NCBI GenBank assembly: GCA_934464585.1
Contig: CAKSJY010000004.1
Coordinates: forward strand, 14,975-78,974
Origin: an uncultured Eubacteriales bacterium
Lineage (GTDB): Bacteria; Bacillota; Clostridia; Oscillospirales; Acutalibacteraceae
Length of the DNA stretch: 64,000 bases
Direction of reading: 5' to 3'
The notes beneath the pieces are model-generated. The model had not been told where the DNA came from. It did not search any database and saw only the letters and a list, made by a program, of their open reading frames with translations. The stretch's first letter is position 1; each line of letters opens with the position of its first letter. Below, piece by piece: positions 51,208-59,735 of the stretch. A program made the position numbers and the translations under genes.

Positions 51208-51237
51208 ATAATATAAAATGTATAGTCAAAATATCAA
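51208..51237 (-). promoter_or_regulatory. Promoter of the phage-like operon
   Basis: Minus strand: TTGATA (51237-51232), 18-base spacer, TATTAT (51213-51208). Confidence 0.55.
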
Positions 51238-51316
51238 AAGAAAATGTAACATTTATCTACCTAGTAATATCAATATAAATTAATTAAATTTTCAATGCTT
51301 TTTGCTTTTAATCGCG

Positions 51317-51625
51317 TTATTTTCTTTTTTTCTTTCCAGAAACATAAAGACCTATTAATATAATTACAAGCAAAGAAGCAACCACTGAAATTCCTATATA
51401 TAAATATACCTTGGCCTTTCTGCTGGGCTTTATATCTCTATCATTATTCGAAATATTTCCTTCTTTAACATATTCACTTTGTTCATCAACAACATTTGTT
51501 TCTGCTGTTGCAGTCAAAGATTTTTCCGAAAAATCAACCTTATATGCTAGGTTATCACAGTAAAAGCATATAAGAAACGCTGAAAACATTAATATAAAAA
51601 ATAAAATATTTTTCTTGTATCCCAC
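51317..51625 (-). CDS. Small membrane-anchored secreted protein
   Basis: About 102 residues from the GTG at 51625, which has AAGGAG four bases upstream. It has a signal-like hydrophobic segment (NILFFILMFSAFLICFYC), a short polar extracytoplasmic stretch, and a C-terminal membrane helix (YLYIGISVVASLLVIILIGL) followed by GKKKRK. This is the topology of a small sortase-like or stalk peptide, but no LPXTG is present. I do not recognise the family. It lies next to, but outside, the phage-like cluster. Confidence 0.65.
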   Translation of the reverse strand: MGYKKNILFFILMFSAFLICFYCDNLAYKVDFSEKSLTATAETNVVDEQSEYVKEGNISNNDRDIKPSRKAKVYLYIGISVVASLLVIILIGLYVSGKKKRK

Positions 51626-51760
51626 ATTACTCCTTCTTTCTTTGTAAAACCATGTTATTATAGTTCTCACATTATTGTAAAGAAATTCATAATATATTTA
51701 ATTCATTAATCAGATGCTATAGACCAATAAGTCTAAAAAATATAATCGGAGAGTGATATT

Positions 51761-53029
51761 ATGGCTACAATTAAAGCTTTTAAAGCTTTACGGTATAACC
51801 CTAAACTTGTCACTAATATGGAAAATGTAATATGCCCACCATATGATATAGTCGACAATGAAGAATATAATAAACTAATTAAAAAAAGCCTCTATAATCT
51901 CATAAGACTTGAACTCCCAAAAGAATCCGAAACTCCATACAAACATGCAAAAAAGCTTCTTGACAGCTGGGAAAAACAAGGTATTTTAACATATGATAAA
52001 AAAAATTCTCTCTATGTATATGAAGAGGAATTTATGTTAAAAAATGAGGTAAAAAAAATAAAGGGCCTTATATGCCGTGTAAAACTAGAGGAATTTTCAA
52101 AAAGAATAATCCTTCCACATGAGGAGACCTTATCTAAAGCTAAAGAAGATCGTCTTAATCTTATGGAAAACACTGCATGTAACTTTAGCCCGATTTACTC
52201 TTTATATATAGATGACGATAACAAAACTTACACCGATATCAACAATCTTACAAATTCTAAACCTACTATCGAGGTAACAGATGAAAATAAGATTATACAC
52301 AGGCTTTGGATAATTGATAATCAAAATATAACTGAAAAAATATGTTCTGATTTTAAAACAAGAAAACTTTATATCGCCGATGGTCATCACCGCTATGAAA
52401 CCGCCTTAAAATACAATAAACTGCATCCAAGCAATTCAAGCAAATATGTAATGATGATGCTTGTAGACATGCAAAACGATGGATTAGTGGTATTTCCAAC
52501 TCACCGACTTGTTAAAAATATTAATGATTTTGACCCGCAACAGTTAATTAAAAGTGTTAAAACACACTTCGACATTTTAGAAATAGAAGATACAAAGTCA
52601 ATTGAGTCAAAACTTAATATATACTACAAAAACGGCAAAAACGCATTCGCTTTCTACTATGGCAAAGACAAAGCTGTAATCATGGTTTTAAGGGACAATA
52701 GTGTCCTTGATAATCTTATCCCCCAAAAAAGCAAGGCGTTCAAATCTCTTGATGTTACTGTACTTCATAGTTTAATCCTAGAAAAACTTTTGGGAATCAA
52801 CGACGATAATATGGCAAACCAATTAAATTTATCATACACACGTAATTTTAACAAAGCATTCCAAGAAGTAGATTCCGGCAATGCAAACTGCGCATTTATA
52901 TTAAACCCAACAAAGGTTTCTCAAATTAAAGATGTCGCCTTGGCAGGCGAAAAAATGCCCCAAAAGTCAACTTATTTTTTCCCTAAGCTCATTTCAGGAT
53001 TAGTTATTAATGATATTCTAATCGATTAA
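51761..53029 (+). CDS. DUF1015 family protein
   Basis: 422 residues. The N-terminal IKAFKALRYNPKLVTNMENV, ICPPYDIVD and the central LYIADGHHRYETALKYNKLH are the defining DUF1015 motifs. Family members are cytosolic and widespread in clostridia; they share similarity with ParB-like/serine-kinase folds, but a reaction for this protein cannot be stated. GGAGAG precedes the ATG. Confidence 0.88.
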   Translation: MATIKAFKALRYNPKLVTNMENVICPPYDIVDNEEYNKLIKKSLYNLIRLELPKESETPYKHAKKLLDSWEKQGILTYDKKNSLYVYEEEFMLKNEVKKIKGLICRVKLEEFSKRIILPHEETLSKAKEDRLNLMENTACNFSPIYSLYIDDDNKTYTDINNLTNSKPTIEVTDENKIIHRLWIIDNQNITEKICSDFKTRKLYIADGHHRYETALKYNKLHPSNSSKYVMMMLVDMQNDGLVVFPTHRLVKNINDFDPQQLIKSVKTHFDILEIEDTKSIESKLNIYYKNGKNAFAFYYGKDKAVIMVLRDNSVLDNLIPQKSKAFKSLDVTVLHSLILEKLLGINDDNMANQLNLSYTRNFNKAFQEVDSGNANCAFILNPTKVSQIKDVALAGEKMPQKSTYFFPKLISGLVINDILID

Positions 53030-53072
53030 TTAAATTAACATTAGATTTTATACCACAACATATGAATTCAAA

Positions 53073-53101
53073 TTGAATTATCTTCTCAATTGGTGTATAA
53101 T
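53073..53101 (+). promoter_or_regulatory. Promoter of glgP
   Basis: TTGAAT (53073-53078), 17-base spacer, TATAAT (53096-53101). Confidence 0.72.
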
Positions 53102-53172
53102 CAAACACAATACAATTTAATACTATAATGTAAAATCTTTTATCTATAAAAAATCATTATGGAGGATTGAAA

Positions 53173-55575
53173 ATGAGTAATAAATTATCTAGCAATGAAA
53201 TCCGCAGACTTATAATAGGAAAGCTATCGCACAACTTTGGGATAAGCCCTGCAGAGGCTAACGATGAACAATTTTATAAAGCTATTGTCCTTATCTTAAA
53301 TGATATTTTAACAGCAAAGAGATCTAAATTTTGCAAGGAAGCTGCTAAACAAGGGACAAAACAAATTTATTATCTATGTATGGAATTTTTAATGGGACGC
53401 TCATTAAAAAATAATCTTTTCAATCTTGGTATGGAAGAAGCTGTATCTAATGCACTTTCCAGTTTTGATATTGACATTAACGACATATACGAACAAGAAC
53501 CCGATGCAGGTTTAGGTAACGGTGGTTTAGGAAGACTTGCTGCTTGTTTCTTAGATGGTTTAGCAACAACTAATCATTCTGCAATGGGATATTCTCTTAA
53601 GTATGAGTTTGGTATGTTTAGTCAAAAACTTATAGATGGTTGGCAAACCGAACTCCCTGATTTCTGGCTTCCAGGCGGGGAAGTATGGCTTCAGGCACGT
53701 CCTGAAAAAACTGTTGAAGTCCTTTTTGGCGGGGATATCGAAGAATCATGGGATGGTGCATATCACGAAGTAAAACATGTAAACGCCAATAAAGTTATGG
53801 CAGTACCTTATGATTTAATGGTTTCCGGTATGGGAGGAAAAGGTATAAGTAAACTTCGCCTTTGGTCAGCAAAATCTACTGCATTTGACATGAAACTTTT
53901 CAATAGCGGAAATTATGTTAGTGCTATGGAAAAAAATGCTAAGGAAGAAGTTATAACAAAAGTACTATATCCTGAAGACAATCATTATGAAGGAAAGAGC
54001 CTAAGGCTTGCACAACAATATTTCCTAGTTTCAGCAACTATCCAGGATATAATCCATCGTCATCTAAGAAAAAATGACTCTTTGGATAATTTACCTGAAT
54101 TAGTAGCAATCCATCTAAATGATACACACCCTGTATTAGCTATACCTGAACTTATGCGTATTATGCTTGATGAATGTGGCTATACTTGGGATAAAGCATG
54201 GGATATCGTTACAAGGACCGTTGCCTATACAAACCACACTGTAATGAAAGAAGCCCTTGAATGCTGGGATAGAGAGATGTTTAAACGCAGACTCCCCAGA
54301 ATATATCAAATACTCGAAGAAATCAATAATCGTTTCTGCAACGATATGCATAATCTAGGCGTAGATCCTCAAAAGATAGGCCAAATGGCTATTATCAATA
54401 ATGGAATAATCAGAATGGCAAACCTTGCTGTTATTGCTTGTCATAGTGTAAACGGCGTTTCAAGGCTTCACAGTGAAATATTAAAAAATACTGTTTTCAA
54501 AGATTTTTATGCTATTACTCCAGATAAATTCAAAAATGTAACCAACGGTATAGCCCACCGCAGATGGCTTAACCAGGCAAATCCGGAGCTTGCAAAACTA
54601 ATTACAGAGCTTATAGGAGATAAATATATATACGAAGCTTCTGAACTTCAGAATTTACTAAAATATAAAGATGATATCAGTGTTTTAAATCGCCTTGCAG
54701 AAATAAAACATCAAAATAAGATAAATATGTCAAACTATATAAAGAAACACAACGGTATCAGTATCGACCCTGACTCTATCTTTGATGTGCAGGTCAAAAG
54801 GCTACATGAATATAAGCGTCAACACATGAACGCTCTTCATATATTGTCTTTATATCAATGGTTAAAGGCTCACCCAAATGCACCATTCACACCAAAAACT
54901 TATATATTTGGTGCTAAGGCAGCTTCAGGATACTACTTTGCAAAACAAATTATCAGATTTATTGTCATGATGGCAGACACTATCAACAATGACCCTGATG
55001 TAAACCAAAAATTAAAGGTAATTTTCTTAGAGGACTACAAAGTCACTGTTGCAGAAAAACTTATGCCTGCATCCGAAATCAGTGAACAAATTTCCTTGGC
55101 AGGTACCGAAGCCAGCGGAACCGGCAACATGAAATTCATGATAAACGGTGCAATAACTTTAGGTACACTCGATGGTGCAAATGTTGAAATAAGTGAGGCT
55201 GTAGGCAACGATAATATAATAATTTTTGGTATGACTACACCTGAAGTTGAAGATTTAAAACTTCACTATAATCCACAAATATACTATCAAAATAATCCTG
55301 TTATAAAGGGTGCTCTCGACACCCTAAATACCGGATTTAAAGGCATAAGATTTAATGATATTTATGATTCATTATTAACAATAGACCAATACATGGTTTT
55401 AGCAGATTTTGAAGACTACTCAAGAGCACAGACCAAGGCTTCAGAGTTATATGCAAACAAAGAAAACTGGAACCGTATGTCACTAATAAATATAGCTAAT
55501 GCAGGCCGTTTTGCCGCAGACAGAGCTATACAGGAATATGCAGATAATATTTGGGGCGCACGTCCACTAAAATAA
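53173..55575 (+). CDS. glgP: Glycogen/maltodextrin phosphorylase
   Basis: 800 residues from the ATG at 53173, seven bases after GGAGG. GT35 family: EPDAGLGNGGLGRLAACFLD, IHLNDTHPVLAIPELMRIML, VKRLHEYKRQHMNALHI and the PLP-lysine motif EASGTGNMKFMINGA. It releases glucose-1-phosphate from alpha-1,4-glucans in the cytosol. The amylase gene follows by 32 bases, forming a glycogen/maltodextrin-breakdown operon. Confidence 0.97.
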   Translation: MSNKLSSNEIRRLIIGKLSHNFGISPAEANDEQFYKAIVLILNDILTAKRSKFCKEAAKQGTKQIYYLCMEFLMGRSLKNNLFNLGMEEAVSNALSSFDIDINDIYEQEPDAGLGNGGLGRLAACFLDGLATTNHSAMGYSLKYEFGMFSQKLIDGWQTELPDFWLPGGEVWLQARPEKTVEVLFGGDIEESWDGAYHEVKHVNANKVMAVPYDLMVSGMGGKGISKLRLWSAKSTAFDMKLFNSGNYVSAMEKNAKEEVITKVLYPEDNHYEGKSLRLAQQYFLVSATIQDIIHRHLRKNDSLDNLPELVAIHLNDTHPVLAIPELMRIMLDECGYTWDKAWDIVTRTVAYTNHTVMKEALECWDREMFKRRLPRIYQILEEINNRFCNDMHNLGVDPQKIGQMAIINNGIIRMANLAVIACHSVNGVSRLHSEILKNTVFKDFYAITPDKFKNVTNGIAHRRWLNQANPELAKLITELIGDKYIYEASELQNLLKYKDDISVLNRLAEIKHQNKINMSNYIKKHNGISIDPDSIFDVQVKRLHEYKRQHMNALHILSLYQWLKAHPNAPFTPKTYIFGAKAASGYYFAKQIIRFIVMMADTINNDPDVNQKLKVIFLEDYKVTVAEKLMPASEISEQISLAGTEASGTGNMKFMINGAITLGTLDGANVEISEAVGNDNIIIFGMTTPEVEDLKLHYNPQIYYQNNPVIKGALDTLNTGFKGIRFNDIYDSLLTIDQYMVLADFEDYSRAQTKASELYANKENWNRMSLINIANAGRFAADRAIQEYADNIWGARPLK

Positions 55576-55607
55576 TATACACGACTTAGAACAGGAGAAA
55601 AATAAAC

Positions 55608-57899
55608 ATGAATACTATTTTTAATTCGCGTGATACTTTTTATCGCAATCCTAAATATGCAGTTAGCGAAAGCACACGAGTACATTTTAAAATAGTTTTA
55701 CCAAGAAGTTTAAATTGTTCAAACGCAGTATTGAAAATCATTTCAGATTCCGACAATCAGTCGTTTTGTAACTCTATGTTTTGGTGTGGAATGAAAGACG
55801 ACAACCATGAAATGTGGGAATGTCATTTTACACCTGAAAACTATGGACTTTACTGGTATCATTTTGAAATAGAAACAATAAACGGAACAGAAAAGATAAC
55901 TCGCGACACAAACACAAACAAAGCTTTAATTAATCAAGACGGAGCCTCTTGGCAGTTAACTGTTACTGCCAAGGACTTTAAAACTCCAGATTGGCTTTGT
56001 GGAGGAATAATGTATCAAATATTCCCCGATAGATTCTTTAATTCCGGTAAAAAGAAAACCCTCGTACCAAAAGACCGTAAGATTAGAAAAGATTGGGATG
56101 GAATTCCTGAATTTAGACCTGATGAAAATAACCAAATTACCAATTCAGATTATTTCGGTGGAGACTTAAAAGGAATATTAGATAAACTTGATTATATTGA
56201 AAGTTTGGGAGTAAATTGCATTTATCTTAATCCAATTTTTGAATCCCATTCTAATCATAGATATGATGTTGCTGATTACAATAAAATAGATCCACTTTTG
56301 GGTAGTATGGCAGACTTCAACCGTCTATGCAAAGAATTAAAAAAGAGAGATATGCACTTAATCATAGACGGTGTATTCAGTCATACCGGAAGTGATAGCA
56401 TATACTTCAATAAAAATAATAGATACGATACTGTAGGGGCATACAATTCCAAAGATTCACAATATTATAAGTGGTATAAGTTCTCAAATTGGCCTGAAGA
56501 CTATAGTTCTTGGTGGGGATTTAAAAATTTACCTGAATTAGAGGAAACTAATCCTGAATATAATAAATTCATTAATGGTGAAGATGGAATAATAAGAAAG
56601 TGGATTAAGGAAGGTGCTTCAGGTTGGAGACTAGATGTTGCTGATGAACTTCCGGATTCCTTTATCGAGAATTTAAGAGAGGCTGCAAAATATGAAAATC
56701 CAGACGCTCTAATATTAGGAGAAGTGTGGGAAGATGCTTCTAACAAAGAAAGTTATTCTCACCGCAGAAAGTTCCTGCTTGGTAAGCAACTAGACAGTGT
56801 AATGAATTATCCATTTAAAAATGCTATTTTAGGCTTCTTACGCGGAGAAGACGGTGGCTTAAAAATGGAAGAAATTCTAACAATCGTAGAGAATTATCCG
56901 AAAGAAGTAACAAGAAACCTTATGAATCCTTTGGGTACTCACGATACTCCACGTGCACTCACCGCTTTAGTTGGGGAACGCATAAATGGCCGTGGCCGAG
57001 ACTGGCAAGCTTCACAGAAACTAGATGAAAATGAAAAGGCTCATGGAATAAAACTTCTTAAAACAGCCGCTGCTATGCAATATACGCTTCCAGGTGTACC
57101 ATGTATATATTATGGTGACGAAACTGCTATGGAAGGCTACAAAGACCCATTTAACAGAAAATGCTATCCTTGGGGAAATGAAAACCTCGATATGATAAAT
57201 TGGTATAAGGACTTGGCAAAAATGCGTGCAAAATGTCCAGCTCTTAAAGAAGGAGATATCAAAAACATATATTCTGATCAAGACATAATCATATTCTCAA
57301 GAACAGATGAAAAACTAAAATCTTCAATTCTTTGTGCATTTAACTCATCTGGCAGCAAAAACAAAATAGTTATTCCGGATGAATTTGTCGGTGGAAAAGC
57401 CTTATTAAATTCAGAAATTCAAGATAATTGCCTTATTATTCCACCATATGGTTGTGCATTTATCCAGGTCGGTAAACAAACTTCTATTAGGAGAAAACCT
57501 GTAAAAAAGGTCTCTAGTAGCAAAAAGTCTACCGTCGCAACTACAAAATCAAAGTCAAGTGCAACCAAGAAAGAAACAAAACAAAAGCCGGTAACCGCTA
57601 AAGTTTCTTCAAAACCGAAGGATAAAACAGATTCTAAACAAGATGTTTCAAACATAAAACCAATCACCGAATTAGAAAATCAACCTAAACAACAGGCTAA
57701 AATTTCTATAGATTCAAAGAAAGATACATCTTTAATTAATGAACCTGAAAATCAACTAAAACCACAAATTAAGTCTCCTTCTGTAGAACCACAAAAAAAC
57801 GTTGAAGTAAAAGAACAAAACGATAATCAACAGATAGACTTATCAATTGCTAAGCCACTAACAGAAACAGTTAAAAAGAAAAAACGCAAACGCAGATAA
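55608..57899 (+). CDS. GH13 alpha-amylase family enzyme with long lysine-rich tail
   Basis: 763 residues. The N-terminal ~120 residues resemble a CBM34-type beta domain. The GH13 barrel begins MYQIFPDRFF and has the nucleophile Asp in GWRLDVADELP, the acid Glu in LGEVWEDA and the third Asp in GTHDTPR. It is a neopullulanase/cyclomaltodextrinase-like hydrolase, probably intracellular because no signal peptide is seen. About 135 C-terminal residues are low-complexity Lys/Ser/Thr/Gln with repeats such as ENQPKQQAK and end KKKKRKRR, an unusual extension. It is the second gene of the glgP operon. Confidence 0.92.
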   Translation: MNTIFNSRDTFYRNPKYAVSESTRVHFKIVLPRSLNCSNAVLKIISDSDNQSFCNSMFWCGMKDDNHEMWECHFTPENYGLYWYHFEIETINGTEKITRDTNTNKALINQDGASWQLTVTAKDFKTPDWLCGGIMYQIFPDRFFNSGKKKTLVPKDRKIRKDWDGIPEFRPDENNQITNSDYFGGDLKGILDKLDYIESLGVNCIYLNPIFESHSNHRYDVADYNKIDPLLGSMADFNRLCKELKKRDMHLIIDGVFSHTGSDSIYFNKNNRYDTVGAYNSKDSQYYKWYKFSNWPEDYSSWWGFKNLPELEETNPEYNKFINGEDGIIRKWIKEGASGWRLDVADELPDSFIENLREAAKYENPDALILGEVWEDASNKESYSHRRKFLLGKQLDSVMNYPFKNAILGFLRGEDGGLKMEEILTIVENYPKEVTRNLMNPLGTHDTPRALTALVGERINGRGRDWQASQKLDENEKAHGIKLLKTAAAMQYTLPGVPCIYYGDETAMEGYKDPFNRKCYPWGNENLDMINWYKDLAKMRAKCPALKEGDIKNIYSDQDIIIFSRTDEKLKSSILCAFNSSGSKNKIVIPDEFVGGKALLNSEIQDNCLIIPPYGCAFIQVGKQTSIRRKPVKKVSSSKKSTVATTKSKSSATKKETKQKPVTAKVSSKPKDKTDSKQDVSNIKPITELENQPKQQAKISIDSKKDTSLINEPENQLKPQIKSPSVEPQKNVEVKEQNDNQQIDLSIAKPLTETVKKKKRKRR

Positions 57900-57910
57900 G
57901 CGATATTTTA

Positions 57911-57960
57911 AACAGTAAACGCCAACATTGTTGAAAAGCAATTAAACGTTTACTGTTTTT
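57911..57960 (+). terminator. Terminator of the glgP-amylase operon
   Basis: AACAGTAAACG pairs with CGTTTACTGTT and is followed by a T run. Confidence 0.82.
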
Positions 57961-57976
57961 AAGTTTGGAGAATTCA

Positions 57977-58783
57977 ATGGAAAATATTATTAATAAACAT
58001 GGTATAGAGTGTTTTGGTATTTGTCCCTTTGATGCAGTAAAAGACTCTTTAATCGAGTGCCGAGCCAAAAGTAGGTTACCTGAAAATTCAAAGTCTATCA
58101 TCTGTATGCTTTTTCCCTATTATTTAGATATTAAAGAAAGAAATATTTCAAGATATGCTATAGTACGCGATTATCATCTTGTCGTTGGAGAAATTCTAGA
58201 CTCTATTTCAAAGAACCTTAAAGAAAAATATCCAGACTATAATTTTGAATACTTTCGCGATAACTCGCCTATCCCCGAAAAAAAAGTTGCAGCACTTGCC
58301 GGATTAGGCGTAATAGGTGACAATACATTGCTAATAAACGCTAAATATGGTTCTTGGGTATTTATCGGAGAAATAGTAACAGATATGCCTATTAGCTATA
58401 ATTCCCACAAAATAGAACATTGTATACACTGTGGAAAATGCAAGGAAGAATGCCCTACAGGTGCCCTAAGCCTCGATAAATTTGATAGAAATTTATGCCT
58501 TTCGTCAATAACTCAAAAGAAGAAAGATCTATCCGAAAAGGAACAACAACTTATACGTTCATCCGGGTGTGCTTGGGGTTGTGATATCTGCCAAGAATGT
58601 TGTCCACTTAACAAAAAGGCTGAAAAGACCAATATTGCGGCATTTTTAAAAGATATTCATTCAAAAATAAATATCGGTGACTATGATAATTTAACTGACC
58701 GTGCTTTTGCTTGGCGAGGAAAAAAGGTAATCGAGAGAAATATCAGTATATTAGACCACGACAATGACAATAATAACTCTTGA
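57977..58783 (+). CDS. Short QueG-like double 4Fe-4S protein
   Basis: 268 residues from the ATG at 57977 (GGAG six bases upstream). It has the cobalamin-domain blocks ISRYAIVRDYHLVVGEIL and FRDNSPIPEKKVAALAGLGV, IGDNTLL. Two ferredoxin-type clusters follow: CIHCGKCKEECPTG and CAWGCDICQECCP. QueG (epoxyqueuosine reductase) shares these but is about 100 residues longer, with a C-terminal HEAT-like tRNA-binding domain missing here. It may be a short QueG or a related reductase. It precedes the CBS-domain gene by 20 bases. Confidence 0.82.
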   Translation: MENIINKHGIECFGICPFDAVKDSLIECRAKSRLPENSKSIICMLFPYYLDIKERNISRYAIVRDYHLVVGEILDSISKNLKEKYPDYNFEYFRDNSPIPEKKVAALAGLGVIGDNTLLINAKYGSWVFIGEIVTDMPISYNSHKIEHCIHCGKCKEECPTGALSLDKFDRNLCLSSITQKKKDLSEKEQQLIRSSGCAWGCDICQECCPLNKKAEKTNIAAFLKDIHSKINIGDYDNLTDRAFAWRGKKVIERNISILDHDNDNNNS

Positions 58784-58803
58784 ATACAAGGGGGGTTTAT
58801 TGA

Positions 58804-59250
58804 ATGAAAAAAGTTAAAGATTTAATGAGTACAAACATTATAGCTGTACTTCCAAGTGACAGTGTAATGGAAGCAGCTGTATTAATGTCAGAAAATCATA
58901 TAGGTGCATTACCTGTAGTTTCCGCAGGTGAAGTCAAGGGTATGATAACAGACCGTGATATAATTCTTCGCTGTGTCTCTAAAAATAAGGATGTCAAGAA
59001 CGTAAAGGCGTCTGAGATTATGTCTAATGATATCGCTTTTGTTACTCCTGAACAAAGCATAAATGATGCTGCAGAAATTATGGCTCAGGAACAAGTCCGA
59101 CGTTTACCTGTGCTAAACGAAGGATACATCGACGGAATGATAAGCTTGGCTGATATTGCACGTCAAGGGGCCGATCCTGAAATCGCAAAAACTATCTGTG
59201 AAATAAGCAAGTCAAATATTGGCTACAATGGTGCATTAAAGTTAAGATAA
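58804..59250 (+). CDS. CBS-pair domain protein
   Basis: 148 residues, two CBS domains in tandem: VKDLMSTNIIAVLPSDSVME to ITDRDIILR, and ASEIMSNDIAFVTPEQSIND to MISLADIAR. Stand-alone CBS pairs bind adenine nucleotides and act as energy or redox sensors. AGGGGGG lies upstream of the ATG. It is likely co-transcribed with the QueG-like gene; a terminator lies about 105 bases downstream. Confidence 0.92.
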   Translation: MKKVKDLMSTNIIAVLPSDSVMEAAVLMSENHIGALPVVSAGEVKGMITDRDIILRCVSKNKDVKNVKASEIMSNDIAFVTPEQSINDAAEIMAQEQVRRLPVLNEGYIDGMISLADIARQGADPEIAKTICEISKSNIGYNGALKLR

Positions 59251-59735
59251 GGGCCCTTAGCAGCCAATAATTCGGTAATTATTTACTACCTTTAGCACAC
59301 ATTTGCATTTCTTGTCTTGAAAGCGGATACCAAAACTCATACCATACTAACTATTAGGCAACCACATAAGTGGTTGCCTTTTATATATAGAAAATGAACA
59401 AGATCTTTAGACCTGTTTACTAAATGGTAAAGCATTAAATACAAGTTGGATTCAGTGCCACGTTGGTAAAAAGCAGGATAAACAAATAATATTTTTAAAT
59501 TAATCGAACTTGGGTGCCGATATGAGTAGGTCTTTACATAGATAAGGATTTTTTTACCAGTCAGAATCGAAAGAATCAAACTGTAATTCTGTCATAATCG
59601 TTCCGCTTGAAAGTGTCAAAACAGAAAATGAAGTTTAAACTTAAATAAATTTATTTTAAAAAATTGCCCTCTAGAATGCACAAAAATTACCCTTTTGGAG
59701 TATTAGTAGAAAATACTTTTTAAGGAGATAAAAAT
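59251..59735. other. 485-base intergenic region, boundary of accessory DNA
   Basis: No gene is convincing here. It contains the terminator at 59355-59385, then about 350 bases of AT-rich sequence with no clear promoter, RNA family or repeat. The AAGGAG site before 59736 ends it. It may be the junction between core genome and the accessory block. Confidence 0.5.
59355..59385 (+). terminator. Terminator downstream of the CBS gene
   Basis: AGGCAACCAC pairs with GTGGTTGCCT across a short loop and is followed by a T run. Confidence 0.88.

Larger units (their letters stand above)
51018..51316 (-). promoter_or_regulatory. Control region upstream of the phage-like operon
   Basis: 299 bases without a gene. 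From left to right it holds a hairpin near 51056-51095 (TTTTTT-CCCCTC/GAGGGC-AAAAAA), a dyad at 51191-51206 and a sigma-A-like promoter at 51208-51237. No divergent repressor gene is present. Confidence 0.55.

Noticed and set aside
59337..59579. 80-codon minus-strand frame in the 59.3-59.7 kb gap
   Set aside because: It has no ribosome binding site, overlaps the terminator hairpin and shows no recognisable protein pattern.
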